DNA of 61,738 nt, taken from assembly GCA_900542555.1 (NCBI GenBank), contig UQNU01000004.1, positions 1 to 61,738 on the forward strand. The letters are read 5' to 3'. The notes under the pieces are model-generated. The model searched no databases. It was not told where the DNA came from and saw only the letters and a list, made by a program, of their open reading frames with translations. This document shows, piece by piece, positions 8,130 to 16,896 of the stretch. How positions within the stretch are numbered: position 1 is the first letter of the stretch; each line of letters begins with the position of its first letter. This DNA comes from an uncultured Collinsella sp. (lineage in GTDB: Bacteria; Actinomycetota; Coriobacteriia; Coriobacteriales; Coriobacteriaceae). A program made the translations under genes and the position numbers.

Positions 8130-9566
8130 ATGAATCAGGTGGAGCAGAGCGTTGCCGAGTATGTCGACGAGGTCTGGGAGGATGTCGTCGCCGATATCGA
8201 GCGGCTGGTGAGCTATCCGTCCGTGGCGGTTTCTGCCAATGCGGAGCCCGGCGCGCCGTTTGGCCGTCCGGTCCGTGACGCGCTCGATTGCGCGCTCGGT
8301 ATCGCGCAGAAGCTCGGCTACCAGACAAGCGACGACGAGGGCTATGTGGGCATTGCCGATATCCCGGGTCGCGGCGACAAGCAGCTCGCGACCATCTGCC
8401 ACGTGGACGTGGTGCCCGCCGGCCCCGGCTGGAATACCGATCCGTTTGCGATGGAGCGCCGCGAGGGCTGGCTGCTCGGTCGCGGCGTTATCGACGACAA
8501 GGGTCCGGCCGTGTTGTCGCTCTACGCCGGCGCCTATCTGCTCAAGCACGGCATTGTGCCGCGCTACACCTTCCGCGCGCTGCTGGGCTGCGATGAGGAA
8601 GTGGGCATGTCCGACGTTCACCATTATCTGGAGAACTATGCGAACCCCGACTTTCTGTTTACACCCGATGCCGAGTTCCCGGTCTGCAATGCCGAGAAGG
8701 GCCAGTTTGGGGCGACGTTTGTGAGCTCCAAGATCGACGGCGGGCGCATTGTGTCCTGGAGCGGTGCAGAGGCGAGCAACGCCATTCCGTCGCAGTCTAT
8801 CTGCGAGCTTGCGATTGCCGCCGATGAGCTGCCGGCGCCGGTCGAGAACGCCGACCGCCTGGAGATCTCGGCACTCGATAACGGGCATGCTCAGATTTTC
8901 GCCCACGGCATTGGTGGCCATGCTTCGATGCCCGAGGGGACGATCAATGCCGTCGGCCTGATCGTGGCGTATCTGCGCGAGGCCGAGGACGCGTTTGGTG
9001 CCCGCGGCGAGCGCCTGCTGACGCCTGCCGAGCACGAGTTTGTCAAGTTCCTGGCCTTTGTACATGCGGACGCCTATGGCCACGGCCTGGGAATCGATGC
9101 GACGAGCCCGGCGTTTGGCCCGCTCACCTGCAATCCCGGCGTCATCCGCGTGGTGGATGGCCACATCGAGCAGGTCATCGACGTGCGTTTTCCCGATAGC
9201 ACGAGCGCCGATACCATCCGCGAGCAGCTCGAGCCGCTCGTGGGGCGCTTTGACGTGACGTGTCGCGTGGGTCATGCAAAGGTGCCGTTCTCAGTTTCGG
9301 CCGACGATCCGGCCGTGAAGGCGCTGATTGACACCTATAACGAGTTTACGGGCAAGCATGTTGAGCCCTTTGCTATGGGCGGCGGCACGTACGCGCGCAA
9401 TTTTGCCCGCGCCGTGTCGTTTGGCCCCGAGGAGACCGGCCTTGAGCTGCCCGCGTGGGGCGGCCAAATGCACGGTCCCAACGAGTGCGCCAACGAGGAA
9501 CAGCTCAAGCAGGCGCTCAAGATCTACATTGTTGCGATCCTCCGTTTGAATGAATTAGAGCTTTAA
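8130..9566 (+). CDS. M20-family dipeptidase (PepV/Sapep-like)
   Basis: A zinc metallopeptidase of 478 residues that should hydrolyse dipeptides in the cytoplasm. Metal ligands and catalytic residues visible in order: His/Asp in TICHVDVVPAG, Asp in GRGVIDDKGP, the Glu-Glu pair in GCDEEVGMSD, Asp in FTPDAEFP, and the C-terminal His in GGQMHGPNE. The lid-domain segment HGIGGHASMPEGTINA is typical of PepV. The ATG at 8130 follows a strong AAGGAGG; the frame is open to 8085. It stands alone between the HAD gene and a hairpin element. Confidence 0.92.
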   Translation: MNQVEQSVAEYVDEVWEDVVADIERLVSYPSVAVSANAEPGAPFGRPVRDALDCALGIAQKLGYQTSDDEGYVGIADIPGRGDKQLATICHVDVVPAGPGWNTDPFAMERREGWLLGRGVIDDKGPAVLSLYAGAYLLKHGIVPRYTFRALLGCDEEVGMSDVHHYLENYANPDFLFTPDAEFPVCNAEKGQFGATFVSSKIDGGRIVSWSGAEASNAIPSQSICELAIAADELPAPVENADRLEISALDNGHAQIFAHGIGGHASMPEGTINAVGLIVAYLREAEDAFGARGERLLTPAEHEFVKFLAFVHADAYGHGLGIDATSPAFGPLTCNPGVIRVVDGHIEQVIDVRFPDSTSADTIREQLEPLVGRFDVTCRVGHAKVPFSVSADDPAVKALIDTYNEFTGKHVEPFAMGGGTYARNFARAVSFGPEETGLELPAWGGQMHGPNECANEEQLKQALKIYIVAILRLNELEL

Positions 9567-9587
9567 GGTTTCGCGGTTTCCCAATCT

Positions 9588-9656
9588 AAGTTGCGGTGGA
9601 ATAGTTCCTAGAATGGGCCATTTGATGGCCAAGCAGGAACTATTTCACCGCAACTT
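9588..9656. repeat. TTGCGGTG...CACCGCAA hairpin element, copy 2
   Basis: Arms AGTTGCGGTGGAATAGTTCC and GGAACTATTTCACCGCAACT (within 9588-9609 and 9635-9656) are nearly perfect complements; a small inner hairpin GGCCATTTGATGGCC lies between. The outer ten bases match copies 1 and 3, while the inner arm differs and has co-varied to keep pairing. Confidence 0.78.
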
Positions 9657-9859
9657 TGTTTTTATTGGTGTAAAAGGCGGGTCATGCTTGGTGGCGGGTT
9701 TGTTATTCGTTTGTAAAGCCGAGTCGCGCTTGCGGTAAGGGTCTATCAAATGACCGTAAGAAACCGCAGTTGGCGCTGGTGCTGCCCGATCGGGGCCGTA
9801 TCTTTCCAAACAGCAAAGCGGGCAGGGTGCCCGCGAGTCGCATGTATGAAAGGAAGATC

Positions 9860-10798
9860 ATGCTCGATCAGGCTTATTCTCGTCGTCAGTTCCTCGGCCT
9901 CGCTGGTGGTCTTGCCAGCATCGTCGGACTCGGTCTTGTTGGCTGCGGTGGTTCCAATGCCGCCGACACCGCTGCCGAGGGTAGCGCCGCTGCTGCCGAG
10001 TCCGTCTCCGGTGAGGTGACCTACGACGGCGCCTCCTCGTTCCAGGCTCTCGTCGAGGCCGCTGCCGAGAAGTTCATGGATGCCAACCCGGACGTCTCCG
10101 TCTCCGGCTCGGGCAACGGTTCGGGCAAGGGCCTGACCGCTGTCGCCGCCGGCACCGTCACCATCGGTAACTCCGACGTCTTCGCCGAGACCAAGCTCGA
10201 GGCCGACCAGGTCAAGAACCTCGTCGACCACGAGGTCGCCGTCGTGGGCATGGGCCCCGTCGTTTCCAAGAACGTGACGGTCGACGACCTGTCCCTCGAG
10301 CAGCTCAAGGGCATCTTCTCCGGCCAGATCACCAACTGGAAGGAGGTCGGCGGCGACGACGCTACTATCGTCGTTCTCAACCGCAAGGCCGGCTCCGGTA
10401 CCCGCGCCACCTTTGAGGCTGCCGTCTTTGGCGACGGGGCTGTCGACTTTAAGGGCGACGCCGAGCTCGACAAGTCCGGCGACGTTCAGACTCAGATGGG
10501 CAGCACCGACAACGCCATCTCCTACCTCGACTTCTCGCACTTCGATGACTCCAAGTTCAACGCCATCAAGGTCGAGGGCGTGGAGCCCAAGAGCGCAAAC
10601 GTCACCGACGACTCCTTCAAGATCTGGGCTACCGAGCACATGTACTGCGCTAAGGATGCCGACGAGGCCACCAAGGCCTTCCTGGAGTTCATGCTTTCCG
10701 ATGACGTCCAGGGCAAGCTCGTCGAGGAGCAGGGCTTTATCCCCGTCTCTGCCATGAAGGTCGTCAAGGACGCCAGCGGCAAGGTCTCCGCTAAATAA
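9860..10798 (+). CDS. pstS: Phosphate ABC transporter substrate-binding lipoprotein PstS
   Basis: Captures phosphate outside the membrane for PstCA. Length 312 residues. The N-terminus carries both a twin-arginine motif (SRRQFL, Arg8-Arg9) and a lipobox LVGC with Cys29, so it should be exported folded by Tat and then lipidated. Phosphate-binding signatures GSGNGSGKG, NSDVF, and RKAGSGTRATFE are present. The ATG at 9860 has AAAGGAAGATC in front; upstream in-frame ATG (9842) lacks a site. First gene of the tight pstSCAB operon. No PHO box was recognised upstream and no phoU or phoRB follows in the window. Confidence 0.96.
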   Translation: MLDQAYSRRQFLGLAGGLASIVGLGLVGCGGSNAADTAAEGSAAAAESVSGEVTYDGASSFQALVEAAAEKFMDANPDVSVSGSGNGSGKGLTAVAAGTVTIGNSDVFAETKLEADQVKNLVDHEVAVVGMGPVVSKNVTVDDLSLEQLKGIFSGQITNWKEVGGDDATIVVLNRKAGSGTRATFEAAVFGDGAVDFKGDAELDKSGDVQTQMGSTDNAISYLDFSHFDDSKFNAIKVEGVEPKSANVTDDSFKIWATEHMYCAKDADEATKAFLEFMLSDDVQGKLVEEQGFIPVSAMKVVKDASGKVSAK

Positions 10799-10822
10799 GT
10801 AATTGCCCCGGAAAGGTTTGCA

Positions 10823-11731
10823 ATGGCAAAACAGCTGCCAAAGCGCGACCTTGAGAACGTGGGCCTGGGCGTCACGGGCGCGTGCGTTGCGCTCGTGACG
10901 CTTGTCGTTGCCGCGCTCATCTTTATGGTCGCCCAAAAGGGCCTCTCGGCTTTTCTCAAGGACGGCGTTTCGGTCGTCGAGTTCTTCACCGGCACCAAGT
11001 GGGACCTGGCCAACACAGCCGAAAGCGGCCTGCCCTACACCGGCGCCCTGCCCCTGATTGTCACCTCGTTTGCGGTCATGGTGCTCTCCACGCTCATCGC
11101 GCTGCCCATCGCCATCGGCTCTGCCATCTTTGCGGTCGAGATTCGGCCTAAGTTTGGCTCCAAGGTCTTTCAGCCGCTTATTGAGCTTTTGACCGGCATT
11201 CCCTCGGTCGTCTTTGGCCTGATCGGCTTTCACGTTGTCGTTGGCCTTATGAAGAGCGTTTTCCACGTGAGCACGGGCCTGGGCATCTTGCCCGGCGCCA
11301 TCGTGCTGGCCGTCATGATCCTGCCGACCATGACCACGCTTTCGGTCGATGGCCTGCGCGCCGTGCCCGACAGCTACCGCCAGGGCTCGCTCGCGCTGGG
11401 CTATACCCGCTGGCAGACCATCTGGCACGTGGTGCTCAAGAGCGCCATGCCCTCGCTCATGACCGCGGTCATCCTTGGCATGACCCGCGCCTTTGGCGAG
11501 ACGCTCGCCGTGCGCATGGTTATCGGCGGCATCGAGGCCATGCCGACGTCGCTGCTGTCGCCGGCGTCCACCATCACCACCACGCTCACCACGTCTATGG
11601 CGGTCTATGCCGAGGGCTCGGCCCAGGACGACGTTCTGTGGGCGCTCGGTCTGCTGCTGATGGGCATGAGCCTCATCTTCATCCTGATTATCCATCTCAT
11701 TGGCCGCAAGGGGGCGAAGGCTCGTGGCTAG
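10823..11731 (+). CDS. pstC: Phosphate ABC transporter permease PstC
   Basis: Inner-membrane permease subunit of the high-affinity phosphate importer, 302 residues. An N-terminal membrane helix (TGACVALVTLVVAALIF) is followed by a loop containing the AESGLPYTGALPLI entry conserved in PstC, then five further helices. The coupling-helix EAA-like segment SYRQGSLALGYTRWQTIWHVV docks PstB. It begins 24 bases after pstS, and its last eight bases overlap pstA. Confidence 0.95.
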   Translation: MAKQLPKRDLENVGLGVTGACVALVTLVVAALIFMVAQKGLSAFLKDGVSVVEFFTGTKWDLANTAESGLPYTGALPLIVTSFAVMVLSTLIALPIAIGSAIFAVEIRPKFGSKVFQPLIELLTGIPSVVFGLIGFHVVVGLMKSVFHVSTGLGILPGAIVLAVMILPTMTTLSVDGLRAVPDSYRQGSLALGYTRWQTIWHVVLKSAMPSLMTAVILGMTRAFGETLAVRMVIGGIEAMPTSLLSPASTITTTLTTSMAVYAEGSAQDDVLWALGLLLMGMSLIFILIIHLIGRKGAKARG

Positions 11732-12650
11732 CACGCGCATCCATATCGACGAGGCGAGACTCGGGCGTGTCCAAAAACAGGACCGCATCGCCACGGGCGT
11801 GTTGACGGCGATCGTCGCCATCGTCATGCTCATCGTCATCTCCATGGTGGCCTACATCCTGTTCGAGGGCATCTCGACGCTGTTCAAACCTGGCTTTCTC
11901 ACGGAGCCGTCGCGCGCCAACGGAACCCAGGGCGGCGTGTTCTACCAGCTGTTCGACTCGTTCTATCTGCTGTTGATCACCCTGGTCATCTCGGTGCCCA
12001 TCAGTCTGGGCGGAGCGGTCTTCCTGGTTGAGTACGCGCCGAACGGCCCTATCCGCGACATCGCTTCTACCGCCATCGAGACGCTGTCCTCGCTGCCTTC
12101 CATCGTCGTCGGCATGTTCGGCTTTCTGGTGTTCTCAGTGCAGCTGGGCTGGAAGTACTCCATCATCTCCGGCGCCGTCGCTCTCACCATGTTCAATATC
12201 CCCATCCTGGTGCGCGTGATTCAGCAGGCGCTCGAGGACGTGCCACAGGCCCAGCGCGATGCATGCCTGGCCATGGGCCTTACCCGCTGGGAGGCCACGC
12301 TGCACATCCTGATTCCCGAGGCCATGCCCGCCATCGTGACCGGCATCGTGCTTTCGGCCGGCCGTGTGTTTGGCGAGGCCGCAGCGCTGCTCTTTACCTC
12401 GGGTATGAGCTCGCCGGTTCGCCTGAATTTCTTGAGCTTTAACCTGTCGAGCCCCACCTGCGCCTGGAACGTGTTCCGCCCCGGTGAGTCGCTTGCCGTG
12501 CATATCTACAAGATCTATGGCGAGGGCAGCCCCGAGGCCCAGCAGATCGTCTGGGGCACCGCCGCACTGCTGATGATCTGCGTGCTGCTGTTTAACGTAA
12601 TCGCCCGCATCGTGGGCAAGCAACTGGCAAGGAAGATGACGGCCGAATGA
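11724..12650 (+). CDS. pstA: Phosphate ABC transporter permease PstA
   Basis: Second permease subunit, pairing with PstC in the membrane. Membrane helices include GVLTAIVAIVMLIVISMVAY near the start and ALLMICVLLFNVIARIV at the end; the EAA-like loop is AQRDACLAMGLTRWEATLHI. I chose GTG 11724 (308 residues), eight bases inside pstC and preceded by AAGGGGGCGAAGG; TTG 11700 is possible but less likely. The stop overlaps the pstB ATG (ATGA), so all four genes should be co-translated. Confidence 0.95.
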   Translation: MASTRIHIDEARLGRVQKQDRIATGVLTAIVAIVMLIVISMVAYILFEGISTLFKPGFLTEPSRANGTQGGVFYQLFDSFYLLLITLVISVPISLGGAVFLVEYAPNGPIRDIASTAIETLSSLPSIVVGMFGFLVFSVQLGWKYSIISGAVALTMFNIPILVRVIQQALEDVPQAQRDACLAMGLTRWEATLHILIPEAMPAIVTGIVLSAGRVFGEAAALLFTSGMSSPVRLNFLSFNLSSPTCAWNVFRPGESLAVHIYKIYGEGSPEAQQIVWGTAALLMICVLLFNVIARIVGKQLARKMTAE

Positions 12651-13519
12651 GCGAGATGAATGCAACGCCCGCAACCGAGGCGGCCACGTCCGAGACCCAG
12701 GACTTTCTGTCGAGTGTGGGGGAGAGCGAGAAGCGCGTTCGCGTGAGCGGCAAGGCCGTGAGCGACGAGGTCGTGCTCTCTACCAAGGACGTCAACGTGT
12801 ACTATGGCGACCACCATGCGCTGCACGATACGTCGCTCGACTTTCACAAGGGCGAGATCACGGCGCTCATTGGGCCTTCGGGCTGCGGTAAGTCGACCTT
12901 CTTACGTAGCCTCAACCTCATGAATCGCGAGATTCGCGGCTGCCGCGTGGAGGGCGAGATCAGCTACCGCGGGCGCAACGTGAACACCAAGACCGAGAAC
13001 ACGTACGAGCTGCGTCGCTCCATTGGCATGGTGTTTCAGCAGCCCAACCCTTTCCGCAAGTCCATTCGCGACAACATTACGTTTGCGCCCAAGCGCCACG
13101 GCATCACCGACCGCGACGAGCTTGATCGTATGGTCGAGGAGAGCCTGCGTGGTGCGGCACTGTGGGACGAGGTCAAGGACAAGCTCGACAAGAGCGCCTA
13201 CGCGCTTTCGGGCGGCCAACAGCAGCGTCTGTGCATTGCACGCACGCTGGCGCTCAACCCCGACGTGATTTTGTTTGACGAGCCCTGCTCGGCGCTCGAT
13301 CCCATCTCGACGCTGGCGATCGAGGACCTGATGTCATCGATTGTGGCCGAGCGTGCCATCGTCATCGTGACGCACAACATGGAGCAGGCGTCGCGTGTGT
13401 CAAACCGAACGGCGTTCTTCTACATGGGCGATATGGTCGAGTACGACGAGACCGACGAGATTTTCCAACGGCCCAAGGATAAGCGGCTGAATGATTACCT
13501 CACCGGCATGTTCTCCTAG
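12647..13519 (+). CDS. pstB: Phosphate ABC transporter ATPase PstB
   Basis: ATP-hydrolysing subunit that powers PstCA. At 290 residues it carries about 35 extra N-terminal residues, low in complexity, compared with typical PstB (about 250). Walker A GPSGCGKST (residues 76-84), Q-loop VFQQPNPF, ABC signature LSGGQQQRLCIARTLA, Walker B VILFDEPCSALDP, and switch His in IVTHNMEQA are all intact. The ATG overlaps the pstA stop. A strong terminator follows; phoU, which often ends pst operons, is absent. Confidence 0.96.
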   Translation: MSEMNATPATEAATSETQDFLSSVGESEKRVRVSGKAVSDEVVLSTKDVNVYYGDHHALHDTSLDFHKGEITALIGPSGCGKSTFLRSLNLMNREIRGCRVEGEISYRGRNVNTKTENTYELRRSIGMVFQQPNPFRKSIRDNITFAPKRHGITDRDELDRMVEESLRGAALWDEVKDKLDKSAYALSGGQQQRLCIARTLALNPDVILFDEPCSALDPISTLAIEDLMSSIVAERAIVIVTHNMEQASRVSNRTAFFYMGDMVEYDETDEIFQRPKDKRLNDYLTGMFS

Positions 13520-13575
13520 TCCGGGACATGCTTGAGGCCCGCGGCGGCCACGGTTGCCGCGGGACTGATTGGAGA

Positions 13576-13612
13576 GGCGGGTCATCTCTTGCGGGAGATG
13601 GCCCGCCTTTTT
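13576..13612 (+). terminator. Rho-independent terminator of the pst operon
   Basis: GGCGGGTCATCTC and GAGATGGCCCGCC form a 13-base-pair stem with a six-base loop, followed by TTTTT. It closes the pstSCAB transcript about 55 bases after pstB. Confidence 0.9.
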
Positions 13613-13682
13613 GTGTCGTGTGCGCCCCGCCTTTTCGCTGCTATCATGGACAACGTTGAATTTCTACGAAGGAGCAGGGCAT

Positions 13683-15542
13683 ATGGCGATTCTTTTGGGA
13701 TGCGATTCCGTCAGCCTAGAGTTTCCCACCAAACATATTTTCGATAACGTGACGCTCGGCGTGGGCGAGGGCGACCGCATTGGTATTGTCGGTAAAAACG
13801 GCGACGGCAAGTCGACGCTGCTGAGCGTTCTCGCCGGCACGCTGGAGCCCGACGACGGCCGTGTGACGCACCGCCGCGGCACGACGATCGGATTGCTCGG
13901 CCAAAAGGACCAGCTTGTCGACACCGATACCGTGCATCATGCCGTTGTGGGCGACACGCCCGAGTATGAGTGGGCGTCGAGCCCCCGCACGCGCCAGATC
14001 CTCGCCGGTCTTATTAGCGATGTGCCCTGGGAGGGCACGGTGGGCGAGCTTTCGGGCGGCCAGCGCCGTCGCGTGGACCTCGCGCGCCTGCTGATCGGCG
14101 ACTACGACGTGCTCATGCTCGACGAGCCCACCAACCACCTGGACATGCGCACCATCAACTGGCTTGCGCGTCACTTAAAGGCCCGCTGGCAACGCGGCCA
14201 GGGCGCCATGCTCGTGGTCACGCACGACCGCTGGTTCTTGGACGAGGTCTGCACCAGCATGTGGGAGGTCCACGACGGCCAGGTCGATCCCTTCGAGGGC
14301 GGCTACTCGGCATACATCCTGCAGCGCGTGGAGCGCGACCGCATGGCTGCCGTTACCGAGGAGCGCCGTCGCAACATGGCGCGCAAGGAGCTCGCGTGGC
14401 TGAGCCGCGGCGCCCAGGCTCGTTCCACCAAGCCCAAGTTTCGCGTGGAGGCCGCCCGCGAGCTCATCGCCGACGTGCCGCCCGTGCGCGACGAGCTGGA
14501 GCTCAAGCGCCTGGCGGTGAGCCGCCTGGGCAAGCAGGTTATCGACGTGGTCGACGTGGACGCCGGCTATGCGGATACCGATGGCGCGCCCAAGCAGGTA
14601 CTTTCCGACGTGACCTGGCTCATCGGAGCGGGCGACCGCTATGGTCTTTTGGGCGAGAACGGCGCCGGCAAGTCGACCTTGCTCGACGTGATCCAGGGCA
14701 AGATCGCGCCCACGCGCGGCCGCGTGAAGATTGGCCAGACGGTGCGCTTTGGCGTGCTGTCGCAGCAGCTCGAGGAGCTTGAACCCTACATGGGCGATAC
14801 GATCCGCGAGGTGCTCGGCAACTATAAGAAGTACTACGTCATCGACGGCAAGGAGACTTCGCCCGAGAAGCTCTGCGAGCGCCTGGGCTTTACGACCCAG
14901 CAGCTCTGGAGCCGCATCGGCGATCTTTCGGGCGGCCAGCGCCGTCGCCTGTCGCTGTTGCTGACGATCCTGGACGAGCCCAACGTGCTTATCTTGGACG
15001 AGCCTGGTAACGACCTGGATACCGATATGCTCGCGATTGTCGAGGACCTGCTCGACGGCTGGCCCGGCACGCTGATCCTGGTGACACACGACCGCTTCTT
15101 GATGGAGCGCGTGACCGACCATCAGTGGGCGCTGCTCGACGGTCACCTGACGCATATGCCCGGCGGCGTCGACCAGTACCTGCGCCTGTGTAACGCCACC
15201 GCCGAGGGCGAGCCCGTGGGTGCGCCGAGCGCCAAGACCGGCACGTTTGACACCGGTGCCGCGGCGGCTGCGGCCGAAAAGCCCAAGTCGAGTGGCCAGC
15301 CCAATGGCCTTTCCAACGCCGAGCGCCAGAAGCTCCGCCGCGAGGTGAGCTCGCTCGAGCGCAAAATGGAGACGCAGCGCGCCCGCGTGGAGGAGGCCGA
15401 GGCTGCGATGGCCCAGGTCGACCCCACCAACTACACGGCGCTGGGCGAGCAGCAGGCAAAGATTGACGAGGCCCACGCCGCCATGGACGAGTTGGAGATG
15501 GCGTGGCTCGAGGCGAGCGAGAAACTCGAAGGCGAGGAGTAG
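13683..15542 (+). CDS. ABC-F family ATPase, Uup-like
   Basis: Soluble protein with two ABC ATPase domains and no membrane segments, about 619 residues. Domain 1: GKNGDGKST, LSGGQRRRVDLARLL, MLDEPTNHLD; linker rich in Arg/Lys; domain 2: GENGAGKST, LSGGQRRRLSLLLTI, ILDEPGNDLD. A C-terminal coiled coil (about residues 540-619, LSNAERQKLRREVSSLERK) matches Uup, which acts on stalled ribosomes and branched DNA intermediates. The second Walker B region has GND in place of the usual TNH. Start at ATG 13683 with AAGGAG; the frame is open to 13569 through the pst terminator. It shares an operon with the next HAD gene (six bases). Confidence 0.93.
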   Translation: MAILLGCDSVSLEFPTKHIFDNVTLGVGEGDRIGIVGKNGDGKSTLLSVLAGTLEPDDGRVTHRRGTTIGLLGQKDQLVDTDTVHHAVVGDTPEYEWASSPRTRQILAGLISDVPWEGTVGELSGGQRRRVDLARLLIGDYDVLMLDEPTNHLDMRTINWLARHLKARWQRGQGAMLVVTHDRWFLDEVCTSMWEVHDGQVDPFEGGYSAYILQRVERDRMAAVTEERRRNMARKELAWLSRGAQARSTKPKFRVEAARELIADVPPVRDELELKRLAVSRLGKQVIDVVDVDAGYADTDGAPKQVLSDVTWLIGAGDRYGLLGENGAGKSTLLDVIQGKIAPTRGRVKIGQTVRFGVLSQQLEELEPYMGDTIREVLGNYKKYYVIDGKETSPEKLCERLGFTTQQLWSRIGDLSGGQRRRLSLLLTILDEPNVLILDEPGNDLDTDMLAIVEDLLDGWPGTLILVTHDRFLMERVTDHQWALLDGHLTHMPGGVDQYLRLCNATAEGEPVGAPSAKTGTFDTGAAAAAAEKPKSSGQPNGLSNAERQKLRREVSSLERKMETQRARVEEAEAAMAQVDPTNYTALGEQQAKIDEAHAAMDELEMAWLEASEKLEGEE

Positions 15543-15548
15543 TCGAGG

Positions 15549-16319
15549 ATGATCAAGGCCGCATTTTTCGATATCGACGGCACGTTGCTGAGCTTTAAGA
15601 CCCATCGGATTCCGGCGTCGGCGCAACAGGTGCTCGACAGCTTTCGCGAGCAGGGGATTGCGTGCATAATCGCCACGGGTCGCCCGACCTATCAGATGCC
15701 GGATTGGCTGTTCGACTTGGGTTGGGATGCGTACATTACGCTTTCGGGCCAGCACTGTTTTGATGCCAAGGGCGTCTACCGCAGCTGTCCGATCGACCCG
15801 GAAGACGTTGCGGTGATTGTGGACCAGGTGGCGCAGGGGCGCTACGACTCACTGTGCATGCAGGGCGAGAATTCGTTTGTGAACCGTCTGTCCAAGCGTG
15901 TGGTGGCTGCTGCCGACAATGCCGGAATCTCGTATCACGAGGAGCCTTTCGAGCACGCTTTCGATGCGCCGGTTTACCAGTTCTGCGCCTTTGTGGACCC
16001 GGCCGACCAGGGCATAGTTACCGATGTCCTGTCGCATTCTACAACCACGCGCTGGTGCGACCTGTTCTGTGACATTATTCCGGCCAACGGCGGCAAGGAC
16101 CTGGGCGTGGCGGCGACGCTGGAGCGCCTGGGCATCGACGCGAGCGAGGCGATTGCCTTTGGCGATGGCGAGAACGACCTGTCGATGTTTGCCGCCGTGG
16201 GCACGAGCGTGGCCATGGGCAACGCGCAAGACACGGTGAAGGCTGCGGCGACCTACGTGACGACCGCCGTGGACGACGACGGGATCTATAACGCCGCGAA
16301 GCACTTTGGGCTGCTATAG
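15549..16319 (+). CDS. HAD-superfamily phosphatase, Cof (type IIB) subfamily
   Basis: A 256-residue cytoplasmic phosphatase; Cof-type enzymes act on sugar phosphates, nucleotides or thiamine/FMN precursors. Motif I FFDIDGTLLSF, motif II IIATGRPTY, motif III Lys in NGGKDLGVAATLERLG, and motif IV AFGDGENDLSMF are intact, with a type-IIB alpha/beta cap between II and III. It starts six bases after the uup-like gene, so the two are probably co-transcribed. Substrate unknown. Confidence 0.9.
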   Translation: MIKAAFFDIDGTLLSFKTHRIPASAQQVLDSFREQGIACIIATGRPTYQMPDWLFDLGWDAYITLSGQHCFDAKGVYRSCPIDPEDVAVIVDQVAQGRYDSLCMQGENSFVNRLSKRVVAAADNAGISYHEEPFEHAFDAPVYQFCAFVDPADQGIVTDVLSHSTTTRWCDLFCDIIPANGGKDLGVAATLERLGIDASEAIAFGDGENDLSMFAAVGTSVAMGNAQDTVKAAATYVTTAVDDDGIYNAAKHFGLL

Positions 16320-16342
16320 CTGCGGGCCGTCACCCGGCGCCT

Positions 16343-16375
16343 GGGGACACTCCTTGCGGGGCGTCCCCATTTTGC
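16343..16375 (+). terminator. GGGGAC/GTCCCC hairpin after the Cof-type gene
   Basis: GGGGAC (16343-16348) pairs with GTCCCC (16363-16368), followed by ATTTTGC. It is probably a terminator derived from the same GGGGAC repeat family seen at 95, 3316 and 55328. Confidence 0.5.
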
Positions 16376-16400
16376 TTTCGTCCCGCACGTTTTGTGAAAC

Positions 16401-16480
16401 ACGGCTAACTTTTAGGCAAAGTAGTAAGACATGGGCAACTTTTGCGGTAAAGTTAGCCGTGGAAAGTATCCAAAGGCTAA
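16401..16480 (+). promoter_or_regulatory. Nested palindrome upstream of the DtxR-family gene
   Basis: ACGGCTAACTTT (16401-16412) and AAAGTTAGCCGT (16449-16460) are perfect inverted repeats. Inside lie GGCAAAGT and ACTTTTGC, and AAAGGCTAACTAAC follows. The GGCTAAC/GTTAGCC half-sites resemble the core of IdeR/DtxR boxes (GTTAGGCTAAC), so autoregulation by the downstream repressor is likely but unproven. Confidence 0.5.
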
Positions 16481-16506
16481 CTAACAATCATCGCGAAAGG
16501 CGGCCC

Positions 16507-16896
16507 ATGGCCCTGCGTGAATCCGGAGAAGACTATCTCGAATCTATTTATGTGCTCTCGGAGCGCCAAGGCATCGTTCGATCGATTGACGTCGCCGAAT
16601 ACCTAGGTGTAACCAAGGCAAGCGTCTCTAAAGCCATGGCGACGCTGGAGAACAGCGGCTATGTCGAAATGGGCAAACGAGATGTTCATCTGACGGAGCG
16701 AGGGCTGGAGGTCGCTCGTCAAATGTGGGAGCGTCACTGCTTTTTCGTGGGGCTGCTGGAGGATGCGGGTGTTTCTGCTGAGGTCGCGTCGCAAGAGGGC
16801 TGCCACATGGAGCACTGCCTGAGCGAGGAAAGCTTTGAGAAGCTACGGGCGATGTTGGGCCGGGAAGATGTAGCGGGTTCAACAACAGAAGCCTAA
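16507..16896 (+). CDS. DtxR/MntR-family metal-dependent transcriptional repressor
   Basis: A 129-residue repressor binding DNA when loaded with Fe2+ or Mn2+. The N-terminal winged helix (GEDYLESIYVLSERQG, SIDVAEYLGVTKASVSKAMATL) is clear. Candidate metal ligands are Asp9 and Glu12, His in MWERHCFF, and the EGCHMEHCLSE stretch, whose Cys-x2-Glu-His pattern is like DtxR/IdeR (Cys102, Glu105, His106) rather than MntR. It lacks the C-terminal SH3-like domain of DtxR. Start ATG 16507 with GCGAAAGGCGGCCC. It is isolated, with a palindromic GGCTAAC-type region upstream. Whether iron or manganese is sensed cannot be told from sequence. Confidence 0.88.
   Translation: MALRESGEDYLESIYVLSERQGIVRSIDVAEYLGVTKASVSKAMATLENSGYVEMGKRDVHLTERGLEVARQMWERHCFFVGLLEDAGVSAEVASQEGCHMEHCLSEESFEKLRAMLGREDVAGSTTEA

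Noticed and set aside
9746..11845. 699-residue minus-strand open frame opposite pstS and pstC
   Set aside because: It is a shadow of the pst genes caused by high GC content; its protein is low-complexity and it has no ribosome site. Similar antisense frames at 8109-9275, 14175-15755, 3455-4570 and 30075-31070 were rejected for the same reason.
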